DNA of 64,000 bases from Caryophanon tenue (GCF_001700315.1 NZ_MASJ01000003.1:434001-498000), one strand, 5' to 3'. Shown: positions 36,324 through 45,979, counted from the first letter of the stretch. Numbers and translations: made by a program. Notes: generated from the letters alone by a model not told the origin.

Positions 36324-37040
36324 GTGTCAGAAAATATTACGATTTTAGTGGTAGATGACGAAGACCGTATTCGTCGTCTTTTAAAAATGTATTTAGAACG
36401 TGAAGGTTATCAAGTAGAAGAAGCTGAAAATGGTGAACAAGCATTGCAAAAAGCAATGGAGTTTGATTACCACTGTATTTTATTAGATATTATGATGCCT
36501 GGCAAAGATGGATTAGAAGTATGTGGCGAACTGCGTGAAAAGAAAACAACGCCAATTATTTTATTAACAGCTAAAGGTGAAGAAGCAAATCGCGTACAAG
36601 GATTTGAGCTTGGTGCGGACGATTACATCGTAAAGCCATTTAGCCCGCGTGAAGTGGTACTACGCGTAAAAGCAATTTTACGTCGTTCAGCAGCATTTGC
36701 ACCGACTGTTAATACATCGTCGTCCAAAGACCTTGTTGTATTCCCACACTTAACAATTGACCATGATGCACACCGCGTAACAGCAGATGGTATTGAAGTG
36801 AATTTAACACCGAAAGAATACGAATTATTATATTTCTTAGCAAAATCGCCGGATAAAGTATTTGACCGTGAGCAGCTATTAAAAGAAGTGTGGCATTATG
36901 ATTTCTTCGGTGATTTACGTACGGTTGACACACATGTTAAACGTTTACGTGAGAAATTAAATCGAGTTTCAGAAAACGCCGCGAAAATGATTGTAACGGT
37001 ATGGGGCGTGGGCTATAAATTCGAGGTCGTGAATGAATAA
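36324..37040 (+). CDS. resD: response regulator ResD
   Basis: OmpR-family activator of aerobic/anaerobic respiration genes. 238 aa: receiver with VVDDE, phosphoacceptor Asp55 in ILLDIMMPG, Thr in LLTAKG and Lys in YIVKPFSPREV; winged helix with LTPKEYELLYFLAKSPDKVFDREQLL and FFGDLRTVDTHVKRLREK. GTG 36324 lies eight bases from AAAGGGGT and gives the expected N-terminus; an ATG at 36306 is inside that site. Overlaps resE by 8 bp. Confidence 0.96.
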   Translation: MSENITILVVDDEDRIRRLLKMYLEREGYQVEEAENGEQALQKAMEFDYHCILLDIMMPGKDGLEVCGELREKKTTPIILLTAKGEEANRVQGFELGADDYIVKPFSPREVVLRVKAILRRSAAFAPTVNTSSSKDLVVFPHLTIDHDAHRVTADGIEVNLTPKEYELLYFLAKSPDKVFDREQLLKEVWHYDFFGDLRTVDTHVKRLREKLNRVSENAAKMIVTVWGVGYKFEVVNE

Positions 37041-38814
37041 AATATGGAGAAGCGTAGTCGGGAAGCTATGGGCAACCATATTGCTTCTCGTTTCGTTTAT
37101 TCTATTCATTTTTACAGTGCTTATGTTGGAGTTTTTGGAAAATTACCATACCAACCAAGCGGAAAGTTCATTGCGTCAAACGGCGTCTGTTATTGCGCGC
37201 CTGCTCGATGAAAATGAACAACCAGACCAAACATTAGCGCTCGTAAAAGATATTTTATCAGAGCATACGAACGCACTCATTGCGACTGATAATACGAATA
37301 TCGCGTTTGCTGTGCAAGAAGGGATTAATGGTGATGCGATTCAACAAGCCATTTTATCAAGCGAGAAATTTTCACGTATTTATGTGATGGATCAGCCGAT
37401 TGTCAATGAATTAATTTTACCGTCAAACATTGAAGAAGATAAAATGGAAAATTACGTTGTGCTCGGTTTTCCAATTAATGCGGATGAAACATCGCACGGG
37501 GCAATCTTTATTTATCAGTCACCAGAGGCACTACGTGATGCAACAACACAAACAACTCGCATTGTCTTTATTTCTGCACTCATTGCATTCGTTTTAACGA
37601 CATTCTTTGCGTTTTTCTTATCCAGTCGTATTACATTACCGCTGCGTCGTATGCGAGAGGCGGCGTTTGATATGGCGAAGGGGAAATTCGATGCGAAGGT
37701 CGAATATAACGGGCAAGATGAAATTGGCCAATTGGCGACAGCTTTTAACCAGATGGGGCGTCAAGTGCACCATCATTTAGAAGTGAATAATCAAGAGAAA
37801 GAACAGTTATCCAGCATTTTAACCTCAATGACGGATGCGGTTATTACATTTAATCGGGATAAAACGATTTTAGTAACGAATCCACTAGCTGAAAAACAAC
37901 TACAAGAATGGTATGTACAAGAAGCGTATGATGCGTCAACGAACCATTTACCGCCTGAAATTTATCATATGCTCGACCATGTATTACATTTTGAGGACCA
38001 TTTAGCTGAGCGTTTAGAAATTGGTGGGCGCTATTTAATTATTACGTTTAGTCCATTGTATAGCGGAGATGCGGTGCGCGGGGCACTTGCGGTTATTCGT
38101 GATAAAACGGAACAACATCGTTTAGAGAAGCTGCGTACTGATTTTGTATCGAATGTATCGCATGAACTACGCACGCCAATTGCGATGCTCCAAGGTTATT
38201 CAGAAGCGATTATTGACGGTGTAGTAGAAACTGACGAAGAAAAAGATGAAATGATTCGCATTATTTATGATGAATCACAACGTATGAACCGTCTCGTATC
38301 GGATTTATTAACACTTGCCCGTACAGAATCGGGGAAAATGCGTTTGTATAAAGATTTCGTACCGATAGCTTCTACATTTGAACGTATGACGTATAAATTT
38401 AGCCAAGTAGCACGCGAAAAAAACATTTATTTGCGTTATGTATGTGAATATACAGACAACTACTATATCGAAATGGATGAAGACCGTATTGAGCAAGTAC
38501 TGACGAATTTAATTGATAATGCACTGCGTTATACACCAGAGCAAGGTACTGTACAAGTTGCGGTATTGCGTGATGCAGGTATAGCAAAAATAGAAGTACG
38601 TGATACGGGGCAAGGCATCCCGAAAGAAGATTTATCGTATGTTTTTGAGCGTTTTTATAAAGCGGATAAAGCACGTACGCGCGGTAAAGGTGGCACAGGC
38701 TTAGGGTTAGCCATTGCTAAAAATATCGTAGAAGGTCATAATGGCACGATTAAGGTCGAAAGCATTCAAAATATGGGCACGACGTTCTCGTTCACATTAC
38801 CGATGAGCGAATAA
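37033..38814 (+). CDS. resE: sensor histidine kinase ResE
   Basis: Membrane sensor kinase paired with ResD. 593 aa: helix 1 at about 10-32, extracytoplasmic domain, helix 2 at about 175-197, HAMP (LSSRITLPLRRMREAAFDMAKG), a PAS-like domain (about 260-365), the phosphorylated His377 in FVSNVSHELRTP, and an ATPase domain with NLIDNALRYT, DTGQGIP and GKGGTGLGLAIAKNI. Start ATG 37033 overlaps resD. Confidence 0.96.
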   Translation: MNKIWRSVVGKLWATILLLVSFILFIFTVLMLEFLENYHTNQAESSLRQTASVIARLLDENEQPDQTLALVKDILSEHTNALIATDNTNIAFAVQEGINGDAIQQAILSSEKFSRIYVMDQPIVNELILPSNIEEDKMENYVVLGFPINADETSHGAIFIYQSPEALRDATTQTTRIVFISALIAFVLTTFFAFFLSSRITLPLRRMREAAFDMAKGKFDAKVEYNGQDEIGQLATAFNQMGRQVHHHLEVNNQEKEQLSSILTSMTDAVITFNRDKTILVTNPLAEKQLQEWYVQEAYDASTNHLPPEIYHMLDHVLHFEDHLAERLEIGGRYLIITFSPLYSGDAVRGALAVIRDKTEQHRLEKLRTDFVSNVSHELRTPIAMLQGYSEAIIDGVVETDEEKDEMIRIIYDESQRMNRLVSDLLTLARTESGKMRLYKDFVPIASTFERMTYKFSQVAREKNIYLRYVCEYTDNYYIEMDEDRIEQVLTNLIDNALRYTPEQGTVQVAVLRDAGIAKIEVRDTGQGIPKEDLSYVFERFYKADKARTRGKGGTGLGLAIAKNIVEGHNGTIKVESIQNMGTTFSFTLPMSE

Positions 38815-38835
38815 GTAATAGAAAAATAGTACAAC

Positions 38836-38875
38836 AAAAAGAAGCACTACCGTTTTACGGTATGCTTCTTTTTTG
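38836..38875 (+). terminator. intrinsic terminator after resE
   Basis: Stem AAAAAGAAGCACTACCG / CGGTATGCTTCTTTTTT with one bulge and loop TTTTA. Confidence 0.87.
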
Positions 38876-39011
38876 TTTGCATGTCACGCGAAGTTACAAT
38901 TAAGTATTCTCCTTTATTTAAATATATGCTATAATATACGTAAATATCATGTTTTGTACTTATTTTCTTTTAAAGTATAGTGAATTTGTTGGTTTTTTTG
39001 AAACAAAGCTA

Positions 39012-39039
39012 TTTACTTTGAAATTAGGATATGTATAAT
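39012..39039 (+). promoter_or_regulatory. candidate promoter of the FMN riboswitch-ribU transcript
   Basis: TTTACT (39012-39017), 16-bp spacer, TATAAT (39034-39039), about 27 bp before the riboswitch. Confidence 0.55.
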
Positions 39040-39065
39040 AGAGATATAACAAATTCATATTGATT

Positions 39066-39236
39066 CATCTTCGGGGCAGGGTGTAATTCCCGACCGGCGG
39101 TAATAAACGATGTAATCTCCGACCGTAATGGAGGACATTACAACAATCGTTTCGAGCCCGCGAGCCGAAATTTATTTCGTGCAGGATTTGGTGCAATTCC
39201 AAAGCCGACAGTATAGTCTGGATGGGAGAAGGTGAA
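39066..39236 (+). ncRNA. FMN riboswitch (RFN element)
   Basis: Class consensus blocks occur in order: CTTCGGGGCAGGGTG, AATTCCCGACCGGCGGTAAT, a variable hairpin (39110-39155), GAGCCCGCGAGC, CAGGATTTGGTGCAATTCC, AAAGCCGACAGTATAGTC and GGATGGGAGAAGG. P1 pairs CTTC (39068-39071) with GAAG (39228-39231). It senses FMN and controls the riboflavin transporter gene ribU. Confidence 0.97.
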
Positions 39237-39343
39237 GGTGCAGTCGTCTCAATGTTGATGCGCACAAGTACAGTGTTTGAAAAAACTGTTTATTTGTCTA
39301 TGACAAAAATAGTGAAAAAACGCTTGTTTACGTGTACCTATTC

Positions 39344-39376
39344 TCCCTTATCAAGCAATTTGATAGGGGATTTTTT
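39344..39376 (+). terminator. riboswitch-controlled terminator
   Basis: TCCCTTATCAA / TTGATAGGGGA (39344-39354 / 39360-39370) followed by TTTTTT. GGGAGAA at 39224-39230, part of the aptamer end, is complementary to TTCTCCC at 39341-39347, giving a simple antiterminator that competes with both P1 and this hairpin. Confidence 0.88.
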
Positions 39377-39442
39377 ATGGCATTAACAGCGCAAGACGCA
39401 CCTTTCTTCTAGCGAGATGATCAGCAAGAGGAGAGATGTAAC

Positions 39443-40024
39443 GTGAGCAAGCAAAGTAAAAAACTTCGTTCATTCATTACAATCGGGATGTTAAGTAGTA
39501 TTTCATTTATTTTAATGCTGTTAAATTTCCCATTACCGTGGTTCCCAGCATTTTTACAAATTGATTTTAGTGACGTACCAGCATTAGTTGCAACAATCAT
39601 TATGGGGCCAGTCGCGGGCATTACTGTAGAACTTGTAAAAAACGTGTTAGATTGGATTTTCTCGGGCGCGCCAACAGGTGTACCAGTTGGGCAAATGGCA
39701 AACTTTGCAACGAGTATTTTATTCATTCTTCCAACGTATTTCGTATATAAAAAATTAAAATCATCATCAAAAGGTTTAGCAACAGGTTTAGTAGCAGGTA
39801 CAATTTCAATGGCAGTTGGCATGAGTATTTTAAATTATGTAGCCTTTTTACCGATGTACACATATTTATTAGGTTGGGGTACATTTGATATGTACGAAAC
39901 AATCGTATTAGGGATTTTACCATTTAACATTTTTAAAGGTGTCTTAATTATGGCAGTTATGTTATTACTGTATCGCACAATGCATAGCTGGATTGCACAG
40001 CAACGTAAAGTCTTTATGGCATAA
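39443..40024 (+). CDS. ribU: riboflavin ECF transporter substrate-binding subunit RibU
   Basis: 193-aa membrane protein with about six helices; the family stretch LLNFPLPWFPAFLQIDFSDVPALVATIIMGPVAG and VKNVLDWIFSGAPTGVPVGQMANF identify RibU (YpaA). It is the S component that captures riboflavin and works with the shared EcfAA'T module encoded elsewhere. GTG start after GAGGAGAGATGTAAC. Directly preceded by an FMN riboswitch, so uptake is shut off when FMN is sufficient. Confidence 0.96.
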   Translation: MSKQSKKLRSFITIGMLSSISFILMLLNFPLPWFPAFLQIDFSDVPALVATIIMGPVAGITVELVKNVLDWIFSGAPTGVPVGQMANFATSILFILPTYFVYKKLKSSSKGLATGLVAGTISMAVGMSILNYVAFLPMYTYLLGWGTFDMYETIVLGILPFNIFKGVLIMAVMLLLYRTMHSWIAQQRKVFMA

Positions 40025-40030
40025 ATCGAA

Positions 40031-40062
40031 AGCTCATCTCCTTTAGGAGGTGGGCTTTTTTG
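40031..40062 (+). terminator. intrinsic terminator of ribU
   Basis: Stem AGCTCATCTCC / GGAGGTGGGCT with G-U pairs, loop TTTA, then TTTTTT. Confidence 0.85.
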
Positions 40063-40119
40063 TGTGCAAGTTTACTTTAGTGATGAAAAATAGCTATTCG
40101 TTAGTAATATTGACATAAA

Positions 40120-40242
40120 AAGAAAGCGTTTTCGCTAAAAGACGTTAATTTTATATCTAAAAGTGCGATAATTCCATTCGAAAATAGATATGTTATTTCT
40201 TCTAACATGGGGTTGCGGAAAGAACTTACATGATGGTAAAGT
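40120..40242 (+). promoter_or_regulatory. control region of glnRA copy 2: paired GlnR boxes, weak promoter, cre-like site
   Basis: GlnR/TnrA box TGTTATTTCTTCTAACA (40191-40207) matches TGTNAN7TNACA perfectly. A second, degenerate box TGCGGAAAGAACTTACA (40214-40230) has its centre 23 bp downstream, the same spacing as at copy 1. The -35 position reads TTGCGG (40213-40218) and the -10 TAAAGT (40237-40242), both weaker than copy 1. A cre-like sequence with two mismatches lies at 40120-40134. Confidence 0.72.
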
Positions 40243-40269
40243 AATACATGTGAAGAGGAGGTAGTTAAC

Positions 40270-40623
40270 ATGAGCAGATTAGATAGAAAAGCGATTCCGC
40301 TGTTATCGATTAGCACTGTAATGAGAATTACCGATTTAACAGCACGACAAATTCGCTATTATGAAGAGCATAATTTGATTTCACCACAGCGAACAGAAGG
40401 CAATCGACGCATGTTTTCATTAAATGACATCGACGCATTACTGGAAGTACGAGAGCTGTTAGAACAAGGAATTAACATGGCTGGTGTTAAGTTAGTGTTT
40501 GACATGAAAGCGGAAGGGCAAACGCCTAAAAAGGTAGAGACATTAAAAATCTCTGACCAAGAACTACGTGCGATTTTGCGTGAAGAAATGCAAGCGCAAA
40601 TGCTGCAACGAACATCAGGCTAA
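40270..40623 (+). CDS. glnR: GlnR paralogue (copy 2) lacking the C-terminal sensing tail
   Basis: 117-aa MerR-family protein, clearly GlnR-like in its DNA-binding domain ([31 protein letters not shown]) and coiled-coil ([12 protein letters not shown]). It ends at MLQRTSG, so the RQGDLSRFF tail of copy 1 is missing while the rest aligns without gaps up to that point. In B. subtilis GlnR the tail is autoinhibitory and is released by feedback-inhibited glutamine synthetase. This copy may therefore be insensitive or constitutive. GAGGAGGT precedes ATG 40270. It forms an operon with glnA copy 2. Confidence 0.92.
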   Translation: MSRLDRKAIPLLSISTVMRITDLTARQIRYYEEHNLISPQRTEGNRRMFSLNDIDALLEVRELLEQGINMAGVKLVFDMKAEGQTPKKVETLKISDQELRAILREEMQAQMLQRTSG

Positions 40624-40686
40624 TCATACATAAATAAGTCAGAATGTTCTGTAATATGATAACAACAATTAGGAGAGTGAAGGAAC

Positions 40687-42021
40687 ATGGGTAAGTACAC
40701 AAAAGAGGATATTAAACAATTAGTACAAGATAAAAACGTAAAGTATATTCGTTTACAGTTTACGGATATTCTAGGTACGATTAAAAATGTTGAAATTCCA
40801 GTAAGCCAGTTAGACAAAGCGTTAGACAACAAAATGATGTTTGACGGTTCATCAATCGAAGGCTTCGTGCGTATCGAAGAGTCAGATATGTATTTACGTC
40901 CAGACTTAGACACATTCATGATCTTCCCTTGGACAGCTGAAAAAGGCAAAGTAGCACGTTTCATTTGTGATATTGCTCGCCCAGATGGTACGCCATTTGA
41001 GGGGGACCCTCGCTCAAACTTAAAACGAATTTTAAAAGAGATGGAAGCGTTAGGGTTCACAGACTTTAACTTAGGGCCTGAGCCAGAATTCTTCTTATTT
41101 AAACTAGATGAAAAAGGACAACCAACATTAGAATTAAATGATGATGGTGGTTACTTCGACTTAGCACCAACAGATTTAGGTGAAAACTGCCGCCGTGATA
41201 TCGTATTAGAGCTTGAAGAAATGGGCTTTGAAATCGAAGCATCACACCATGAGGTAGCACCAGGTCAACACGAAATCGACTTCAAATATGCAAGTGCGAT
41301 TGAAGCGTGTGACAATATCCAAACGTTCAAATTAGTTGTAAAAACAATTGCGCGTCAGCACGGTTTACACGCTACATTTATGCCAAAACCATTATTCGGC
41401 GTGAATGGTTCAGGGATGCACTTTAACTTATCACTATTCCAAGGCGATAAAAATGCGTTCTGGGATGAAGGGTCAGACTTACAATTATCTGACACAGCAC
41501 GTCACTTCATGGCAGGTGTTTTAAAGCACGTACAAGGCTTTACAGCAGTGACAAACCCTACTGTTAACTCGTACAAGCGTTTAGTACCAGGTTACGAAGC
41601 ACCATGTTACGTGGCATGGTCAGCACAAAACCGTTCACCATTAATTCGTATCCCAGCTTCTCGTGGCTTATCAACGCGTGTAGAGCTACGTTCAGTAGAC
41701 CCATCTGCAAACCCATACTTAGCAATGGCTGTTATTTTAGCATCAGGCTTAGATGGTGTGAAAAATGAAATCGCACCGCCAGCACCAGTAGACCGCAACA
41801 TTTATGTGATGAATGCGAAAGAACGTGCTGAAAATGGTATCGCGAATTTACCAGCATCACTTGAAGCGGCATTATATGCATTAGAAAGTGATGAAACGGT
41901 AAAAGCAGCGTTAGGCGAGCACATTTACTATAACTTCAAAGAAGCGAAAGAAATTGAGTTTGATATGTTCCGTACGGCAGTTCATGAGTGGGAACGCGAC
42001 CAATATTTAAAAATGTTCTAA
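40687..42021 (+). CDS. glnA: type I glutamine synthetase (copy 2)
   Basis: 444 aa, colinear with copy 1 without gaps. Arg62, GPEPEFFLF, Glu304 in PGYEAPCY and NRSPLIRIP are conserved. The substrate loop is FGVNGSGMH with Asn240, the canonical form found in B. subtilis and enteric enzymes, unlike Ala240 of copy 1. Divergence is concentrated in the middle (residues 248-290) and C-terminal third. Long nucleotide-identical tracts with copy 1 suggest gene conversion. Start ATG after TTAGGAGAGTGAAGGAAC. Between ribU and the WYL regulator, a non-standard location. Confidence 0.96.
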   Translation: MGKYTKEDIKQLVQDKNVKYIRLQFTDILGTIKNVEIPVSQLDKALDNKMMFDGSSIEGFVRIEESDMYLRPDLDTFMIFPWTAEKGKVARFICDIARPDGTPFEGDPRSNLKRILKEMEALGFTDFNLGPEPEFFLFKLDEKGQPTLELNDDGGYFDLAPTDLGENCRRDIVLELEEMGFEIEASHHEVAPGQHEIDFKYASAIEACDNIQTFKLVVKTIARQHGLHATFMPKPLFGVNGSGMHFNLSLFQGDKNAFWDEGSDLQLSDTARHFMAGVLKHVQGFTAVTNPTVNSYKRLVPGYEAPCYVAWSAQNRSPLIRIPASRGLSTRVELRSVDPSANPYLAMAVILASGLDGVKNEIAPPAPVDRNIYVMNAKERAENGIANLPASLEAALYALESDETVKAALGEHIYYNFKEAKEIEFDMFRTAVHEWERDQYLKMF

Positions 42022-42030
42022 TGACACAAA

Positions 42031-42062
42031 AAAAGGTTGGCGAATTTCGCCAACCTTTTTTA
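42031..42062. terminator. bidirectional terminator between glnA copy 2 and the WYL gene
   Basis: Stem AAAAGGTTGGCGA / TCGCCAACCTTTT around loop ATT with A- and T-runs on both sides; the T-run supplies the stop codon of the minus-strand gene. Confidence 0.92.
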
Positions 42063-43019
42063 GCTGTATCGAGCCAGCATATTCGTAATGGTCTGTTGCA
42101 TTTCAGCACGTAATGATGCAGGTTCTAACACTTCGATGTGATGCCCTTGTGATAACAACCACATTTGAATGCCACGACTAAACACTTCTGCGCTAAATAT
42201 AAAATAGTCTTCTTTTTGTACGTACGTAGCGGTCGGTAAGCGGTCGAGTACAGCTTGTGGAGAAGCACCACTGAATTTGAATTTTAGATGGATAAGCTCA
42301 CCACTATGCATGAACTGAACACGCTTGCGGAATTTGCCTTCTTCAAAGCGAGACGCATACGGCTGTGAAAAATTGCTATCTAACACTGTGAAATCCGTAA
42401 TGCGATCAACGCGGAATGTAATCGGAATTTGTTTATCGGTTTCTTCTTGCTGTGCGTCATATGCGATAATATAGAAGTAATATTCTGAGAAAATAATACC
42501 AAGAGGCTTAATAATGCGACGAGAAGCTGTTTTATCATGTTCTTTTAAATAATACATCTCTACATATTGTGAATGATGGCTCGCATTGGCAAGTTCCCAG
42601 ACAGTATTCATTAACCATTTGTTATGACGTACCGGTGTGTAGTGCTCTAATTCATTACTAGCTAATGCCCTTACTTTTTTGCGGTCCGTTACAATTGTCG
42701 TATCAATTAAAACATTTAAAATATGTTGTAATTCGTCTTTGCGAAATGCGCGCGAATCAAATAAAATTTTAGCTAATGAATAGGAAAATTCTCCTTTAAA
42801 TGCTCGTTTGTAATGTGATAAATAATATGAATTATCACGTTTGTCATATGGTAGTTCGATATTGTCAAAGGCAAGAATTTCTCGCAAATCGGTAATATCT
42901 CGCTGGATAGTTTTAGGTGAAACGCCATAACGCTCTGCTTCATGTGATTTTTTTAGTCGTTCCCCGTCTAATAATCTCGAGTACATCGAAAGTAATCGTT
43001 GATTTTGACTTGTTTCCAT
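42060..43019 (-). CDS. HTH and WYL domain transcriptional regulator
   Basis: 319-aa regulator: N-terminal winged HTH of DeoR type (RLKKSHEAERYGVSPKTIQRDITDLREIL), helical linker, central WYL domain (RRIIKPLGIIFSEYYFYIIAYD ... ITFRVDRIT) and the C-terminal WCX extension (IHLKFKFSGASPQAVLDRLP). WYL domains bind nucleic-acid or nucleotide ligands in characterised members; target genes are unknown. No defence genes surround it, so a phage-defence role has no support here. Start ATG with GGAGGAGAATT on the minus strand. Confidence 0.92.
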   Translation of the reverse strand: METSQNQRLLSMYSRLLDGERLKKSHEAERYGVSPKTIQRDITDLREILAFDNIELPYDKRDNSYYLSHYKRAFKGEFSYSLAKILFDSRAFRKDELQHILNVLIDTTIVTDRKKVRALASNELEHYTPVRHNKWLMNTVWELANASHHSQYVEMYYLKEHDKTASRRIIKPLGIIFSEYYFYIIAYDAQQEETDKQIPITFRVDRITDFTVLDSNFSQPYASRFEEGKFRKRVQFMHSGELIHLKFKFSGASPQAVLDRLPTATYVQKEDYFIFSAEVFSRGIQMWLLSQGHHIEVLEPASLRAEMQQTITNMLARYS

Positions 43020-43256
43020 AATTCTCCTCCTACAACGGTCTACCAGCAGTATATACTAGTGGAATGGACAAAAAATGACTATTTATACAAAAAAATATAG
43101 TAAATTGTGAATAGCCGATTATGATAATTTATTATAAGTGAAAAAAGGATTATTTTAAAGAGCTTAAATAGTAATATTAGATTATTTATTTAGTAGTATA
43201 AAAGTACTTTTAAAGAGGTTCGTGAAATGTCCATCACATAGCAGAGGAAAGGGGAT

Positions 43257-43287
43257 AAAAAAACACCTACTATAGTAATAGTAGGTG
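43257..43287 (-). terminator. intrinsic terminator of fabI
   Basis: Stem CACCTACTA / TAGTAGGTG (43264-43272 / 43279-43287), loop TAGTAA; on the minus strand a run of T (complement of 43257-43263) follows. Confidence 0.88.
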
Positions 43288-43303
43288 GAAGTAATAAGTG
43301 CTA

Positions 43304-44080
43304 TTAACCCATAATGTGATAGCCACTGTCAACATAAATTGTTTCGCCCGTAACGCCACGTGATAATGGTGATAGCATCACAAGTGTCATATCGGCAACT
43401 TCTTCTTGATTTGTGTTGCGACGAAGTGGGGCATTGTCTTCGATTTTATGCATAATGTCATTGAAGCTAGGGACACCCTTCGCTGCTAATGTACGAATCG
43501 CGCCTGCTGAGATAGCATTGACACGTACACCTTGTTCGCCAAGGTCATAGGCTAAATAACGCATAGCTGCCTCTAATGCTGCTTTTGCGACACCCATGAC
43601 ATTATAGCCTGGTAATACACGTTCAGCGCCTAAATAGCTCATTGTGACGATGCTCGCAGTTGGAGAGAAGTAAGGCTTGGCTGCTTTTGCGACAGCAATT
43701 AATGAATACGCACTTGTGTCCTGAGCAAATGCATAGCCTTCACGTGTTGTTTCAACAAATGCGTTGCGTAAATCTTCTGCATGGGCAAATGCAACCGAAT
43801 GGACTACACCTTCTAATACAGGATACGTTTCGCCAATTGTGGTAAACGCTTGTTGAATACTTTCGTCACTGTTGACATCGCATTCCACTAAAGCAGTAGT
43901 AGCGTCTGGATACGCTGTTAATAGCTTTTCAATTTTGCCTTTCGAACGTTCTTTACGATATGTGAAAATAACGGTAGCACCTTCTTCTAATAAGCGCTTT
44001 GCGACACCCCACGCAATACTACGCTCATTGGCAACGCCCATCACGACATAATTTTTTCCGCTAATTTGTAAAACTGACAT
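43304..44080 (-). CDS. fabI: enoyl-[acyl-carrier-protein] reductase FabI
   Basis: NAD(P)H-dependent last step of the fatty acid elongation cycle, the triclosan target. 258 aa of the divergent SDR type: GVANERSIAWGVAKRL for cofactor binding, SVAFAHAEDL, and the catalytic Tyr-x6-Lys in PGYNVMGVAKAALE; ISAGAIRTLAAKGV follows. Ends GETIYVDSGYHIMG. Its promoter carries a FapR operator, so it is coupled to malonyl-CoA supply. ATG 44080 with AAAGGGG upstream on the minus strand. Confidence 0.97.
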   Translation of the reverse strand: MSVLQISGKNYVVMGVANERSIAWGVAKRLLEEGATVIFTYRKERSKGKIEKLLTAYPDATTALVECDVNSDESIQQAFTTIGETYPVLEGVVHSVAFAHAEDLRNAFVETTREGYAFAQDTSAYSLIAVAKAAKPYFSPTASIVTMSYLGAERVLPGYNVMGVAKAALEAAMRYLAYDLGEQGVRVNAISAGAIRTLAAKGVPSFNDIMHKIEDNAPLRRNTNQEEVADMTLVMLSPLSRGVTGETIYVDSGYHIMG

Positions 44081-44110
44081 ATAAACTAAACCCCTTTGTT
44101 GTATGTAGTA

Positions 44111-44161
44111 TTAGTACCTGTTACTAATAATTAGTGTAACACGACTATTCTTATTCGACAA
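44111..44161 (-). promoter_or_regulatory. fabI promoter with FapR operator
   Basis: Minus-strand promoter TTGTCG (44161-44156), 17-bp spacer, TACACT (44138-44133). The operator TTAGTACCTGTTACTAA (plus strand 44111-44127) covers the start of transcription and matches the FapR palindrome TTAGTACCTnnTACTAA type. Confidence 0.85.
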
Positions 44162-44201
44162 GCGTAAAAATAGAGGACAATTGGGTTGCTGTTACAATAG
44201 A

Positions 44202-44239
44202 AAAAGATAAGGGCGAAATACATTCACCACTTATCTTTT
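44202..44239 (-). terminator. intrinsic terminator of the cysJI operon
   Basis: Stem AAAAGATAAG / CTTATCTTTT (44202-44211 / 44230-44239) with an 18-base loop; on the minus strand followed by TCTATT after a T-run. Confidence 0.75.
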
Positions 44240-44245
44240 AAGTAA

Positions 44246-45979
44246 TTATACGTTTTGTAATTCTTTATGGAAGTTTGTGCCGTCAGTTGTTGCAGCGATA
44301 ATGCCTGCACGAATCACGAAGTCGCCGAAGTGTTCGCCTTCTTCACGTTCTTTTGCATAGCGCTGTAAAATTGGCGTTAGCTCTGCTAAAATTTCTGGCT
44401 CGCCAATATTTTCTTTGAACAGTTTATTTAAACGACTGCCATCATGCGCAGCTCCTAAGTATAAATTGTATTTACCAGGACCTTTTCCGATAAACCCGAT
44501 TTCACCAAGTGCCGCACGTGAGCATCCATTTGGACAACCTGACATACGAATGATAATTTCTTTATCGGCAATACCTGACTCATCTAATACAACTTCTAAC
44601 TTTTCAAGTAAAGATGGTAAGTAACGCTCTGCTTCAGCCATTGCTAAACCACAAGTAGGGAAGGATACACAAGCAATTGAACTACGACGCAGCGCAGAGT
44701 AATGCGCGCCATCTGTAATATTATACTGTTCAATTAATGCTTCGATTTTCTTTTTCTTTTGTGCGGTTACGTTCGCAATCACTAAGTTTTGGTTACCGGT
44801 CATACGGAATTCACCTGTATGAATTTTAGCGATTTCACGTAAGCCAGTTTTTAACGGATAGCCGTCAAAGTCTTTTACGCGACCACTTTGGATAAATAAT
44901 GTGAAGTGCCATTTTTTATCTTCACCTTGTACCCAGCCGTAACGGTCGCCAGAGTGTTCAAATGTAAATTCGCGTGCTTCTTCTAACTCGTAACCAAGAC
45001 GATTGTGTAACTCTTGTTTTACCGCATCTAATCCTAAGCGATCTACCGTATATTTGAAACGAGCATTTTTACGCTCTACACGGTTCCCGTTATCACGTTG
45101 AATCGTTAATAACTTTTCACAAACATCTACGACTCTATCTTTTGAGACATAACCAACGAAACGTCCAAGCTGTGGATACGTTGTGTCGTCCCCATGTGCC
45201 ATACCCATACCGCCACCAGCAAGTACGTTAAAGCCTTTTAACTCATTGTCTTCAATAATCGCGATTAAGCCAATATCTTGTGAATATACATCGACATCAT
45301 TTAGTGGTGGAATCGCCATACCGATTTTGAATTTACGTGGTAAATAAAGCTCCCCGTAAATTGGCTCCATTTCGCGGTCTGGTGTTGCTTCTACTTTTTC
45401 ACCATCTAACCATAATTCATGGTAAGCGCGTGTTTTCGGTAATAAATGTTCACTAATAGCTGAAGCGATGTCATATGCTTCTTTGTGTAAGCTTGAGATA
45501 AATGGATTCGCATTACACATGACGTTACGGTTAACGTCACCACATGCTGCGATACAGTCAAGTAGCACATCATTAATTTCTTGCATGTATTTTTTGACAT
45601 TCCATTTTAAAATGCCGTGTACTTGGAATGCTTGACGTGTCGTAATTTTTAATGAGCCATTGCCGTATTTGTCGCCCATTTCGTCCATCACAAGCCATTG
45701 TTTCGGTGTAGCGACGCCTCCCGGAGTTCGTACACGTACCATGAATTGGTAAGCAGGCTCTAATTTTTTCTTCGCGCGTTCTGTGCGGACATCACGATCA
45801 TCTTGTAAGTAAGAACCGTGGAATTTCATTAAACGGTTATCATCGTCATTAATACCAGAACTAATTGGCTCTACCATTGATTCTGCTAATGTGCCGCGTA
45901 AGTAGTTACTTTCCGTTTTAATACGTTCAACGTCACTAAATGTGCCGCCTTGTGGTGCGATTGTAATTTTTTCAGTCAT
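44246..45979 (-). CDS. cysI: assimilatory sulfite reductase hemoprotein subunit CysI
   Basis: Reduces sulfite to sulfide with electrons from CysJ, using siroheme coupled to a [4Fe-4S] cluster. 577 aa. The cluster/siroheme cysteines appear as [22 protein letters not shown] and [25 protein letters not shown]; the N-terminal parachute repeat has [11 protein letters not shown] and [14 protein letters not shown] after AGGGGGAT, 17 bp downstream of cysJ. It is the last gene of the cobA-sirB-yezD-cysJ-cysI operon, which also makes the siroheme cofactor. Confidence 0.97.
   Translation of the reverse strand: MTEKITIAPQGGTFSDVERIKTESNYLRGTLAESMVEPISSGINDDDNRLMKFHGSYLQDDRDVRTERAKKKLEPAYQFMVRVRTPGGVATPKQWLVMDEMGDKYGNGSLKITTRQAFQVHGILKWNVKKYMQEINDVLLDCIAACGDVNRNVMCNANPFISSLHKEAYDIASAISEHLLPKTRAYHELWLDGEKVEATPDREMEPIYGELYLPRKFKIGMAIPPLNDVDVYSQDIGLIAIIEDNELKGFNVLAGGGMGMAHGDDTTYPQLGRFVGYVSKDRVVDVCEKLLTIQRDNGNRVERKNARFKYTVDRLGLDAVKQELHNRLGYELEEAREFTFEHSGDRYGWVQGEDKKWHFTLFIQSGRVKDFDGYPLKTGLREIAKIHTGEFRMTGNQNLVIANVTAQKKKKIEALIEQYNITDGAHYSALRRSSIACVSFPTCGLAMAEAERYLPSLLEKLEVVLDESGIADKEIIIRMSGCPNGCSRAALGEIGFIGKGPGKYNLYLGAAHDGSRLNKLFKENIGEPEILAELTPILQRYAKEREEGEHFGDFVIRAGIIAATTDGTNFHKELQNV

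Noticed and set aside
40101-40316. 71-codon minus-strand ORF upstream of glnR copy 2
   Set aside because: It covers the GlnR boxes and the glnR start and has no ribosome site.
42060-43019. WYL regulator as marker of a phage-defence island
   Set aside because: Neighbours are glnA, fabI and sulfite reductase; no nuclease, methylase, toxin or other defence gene is nearby.
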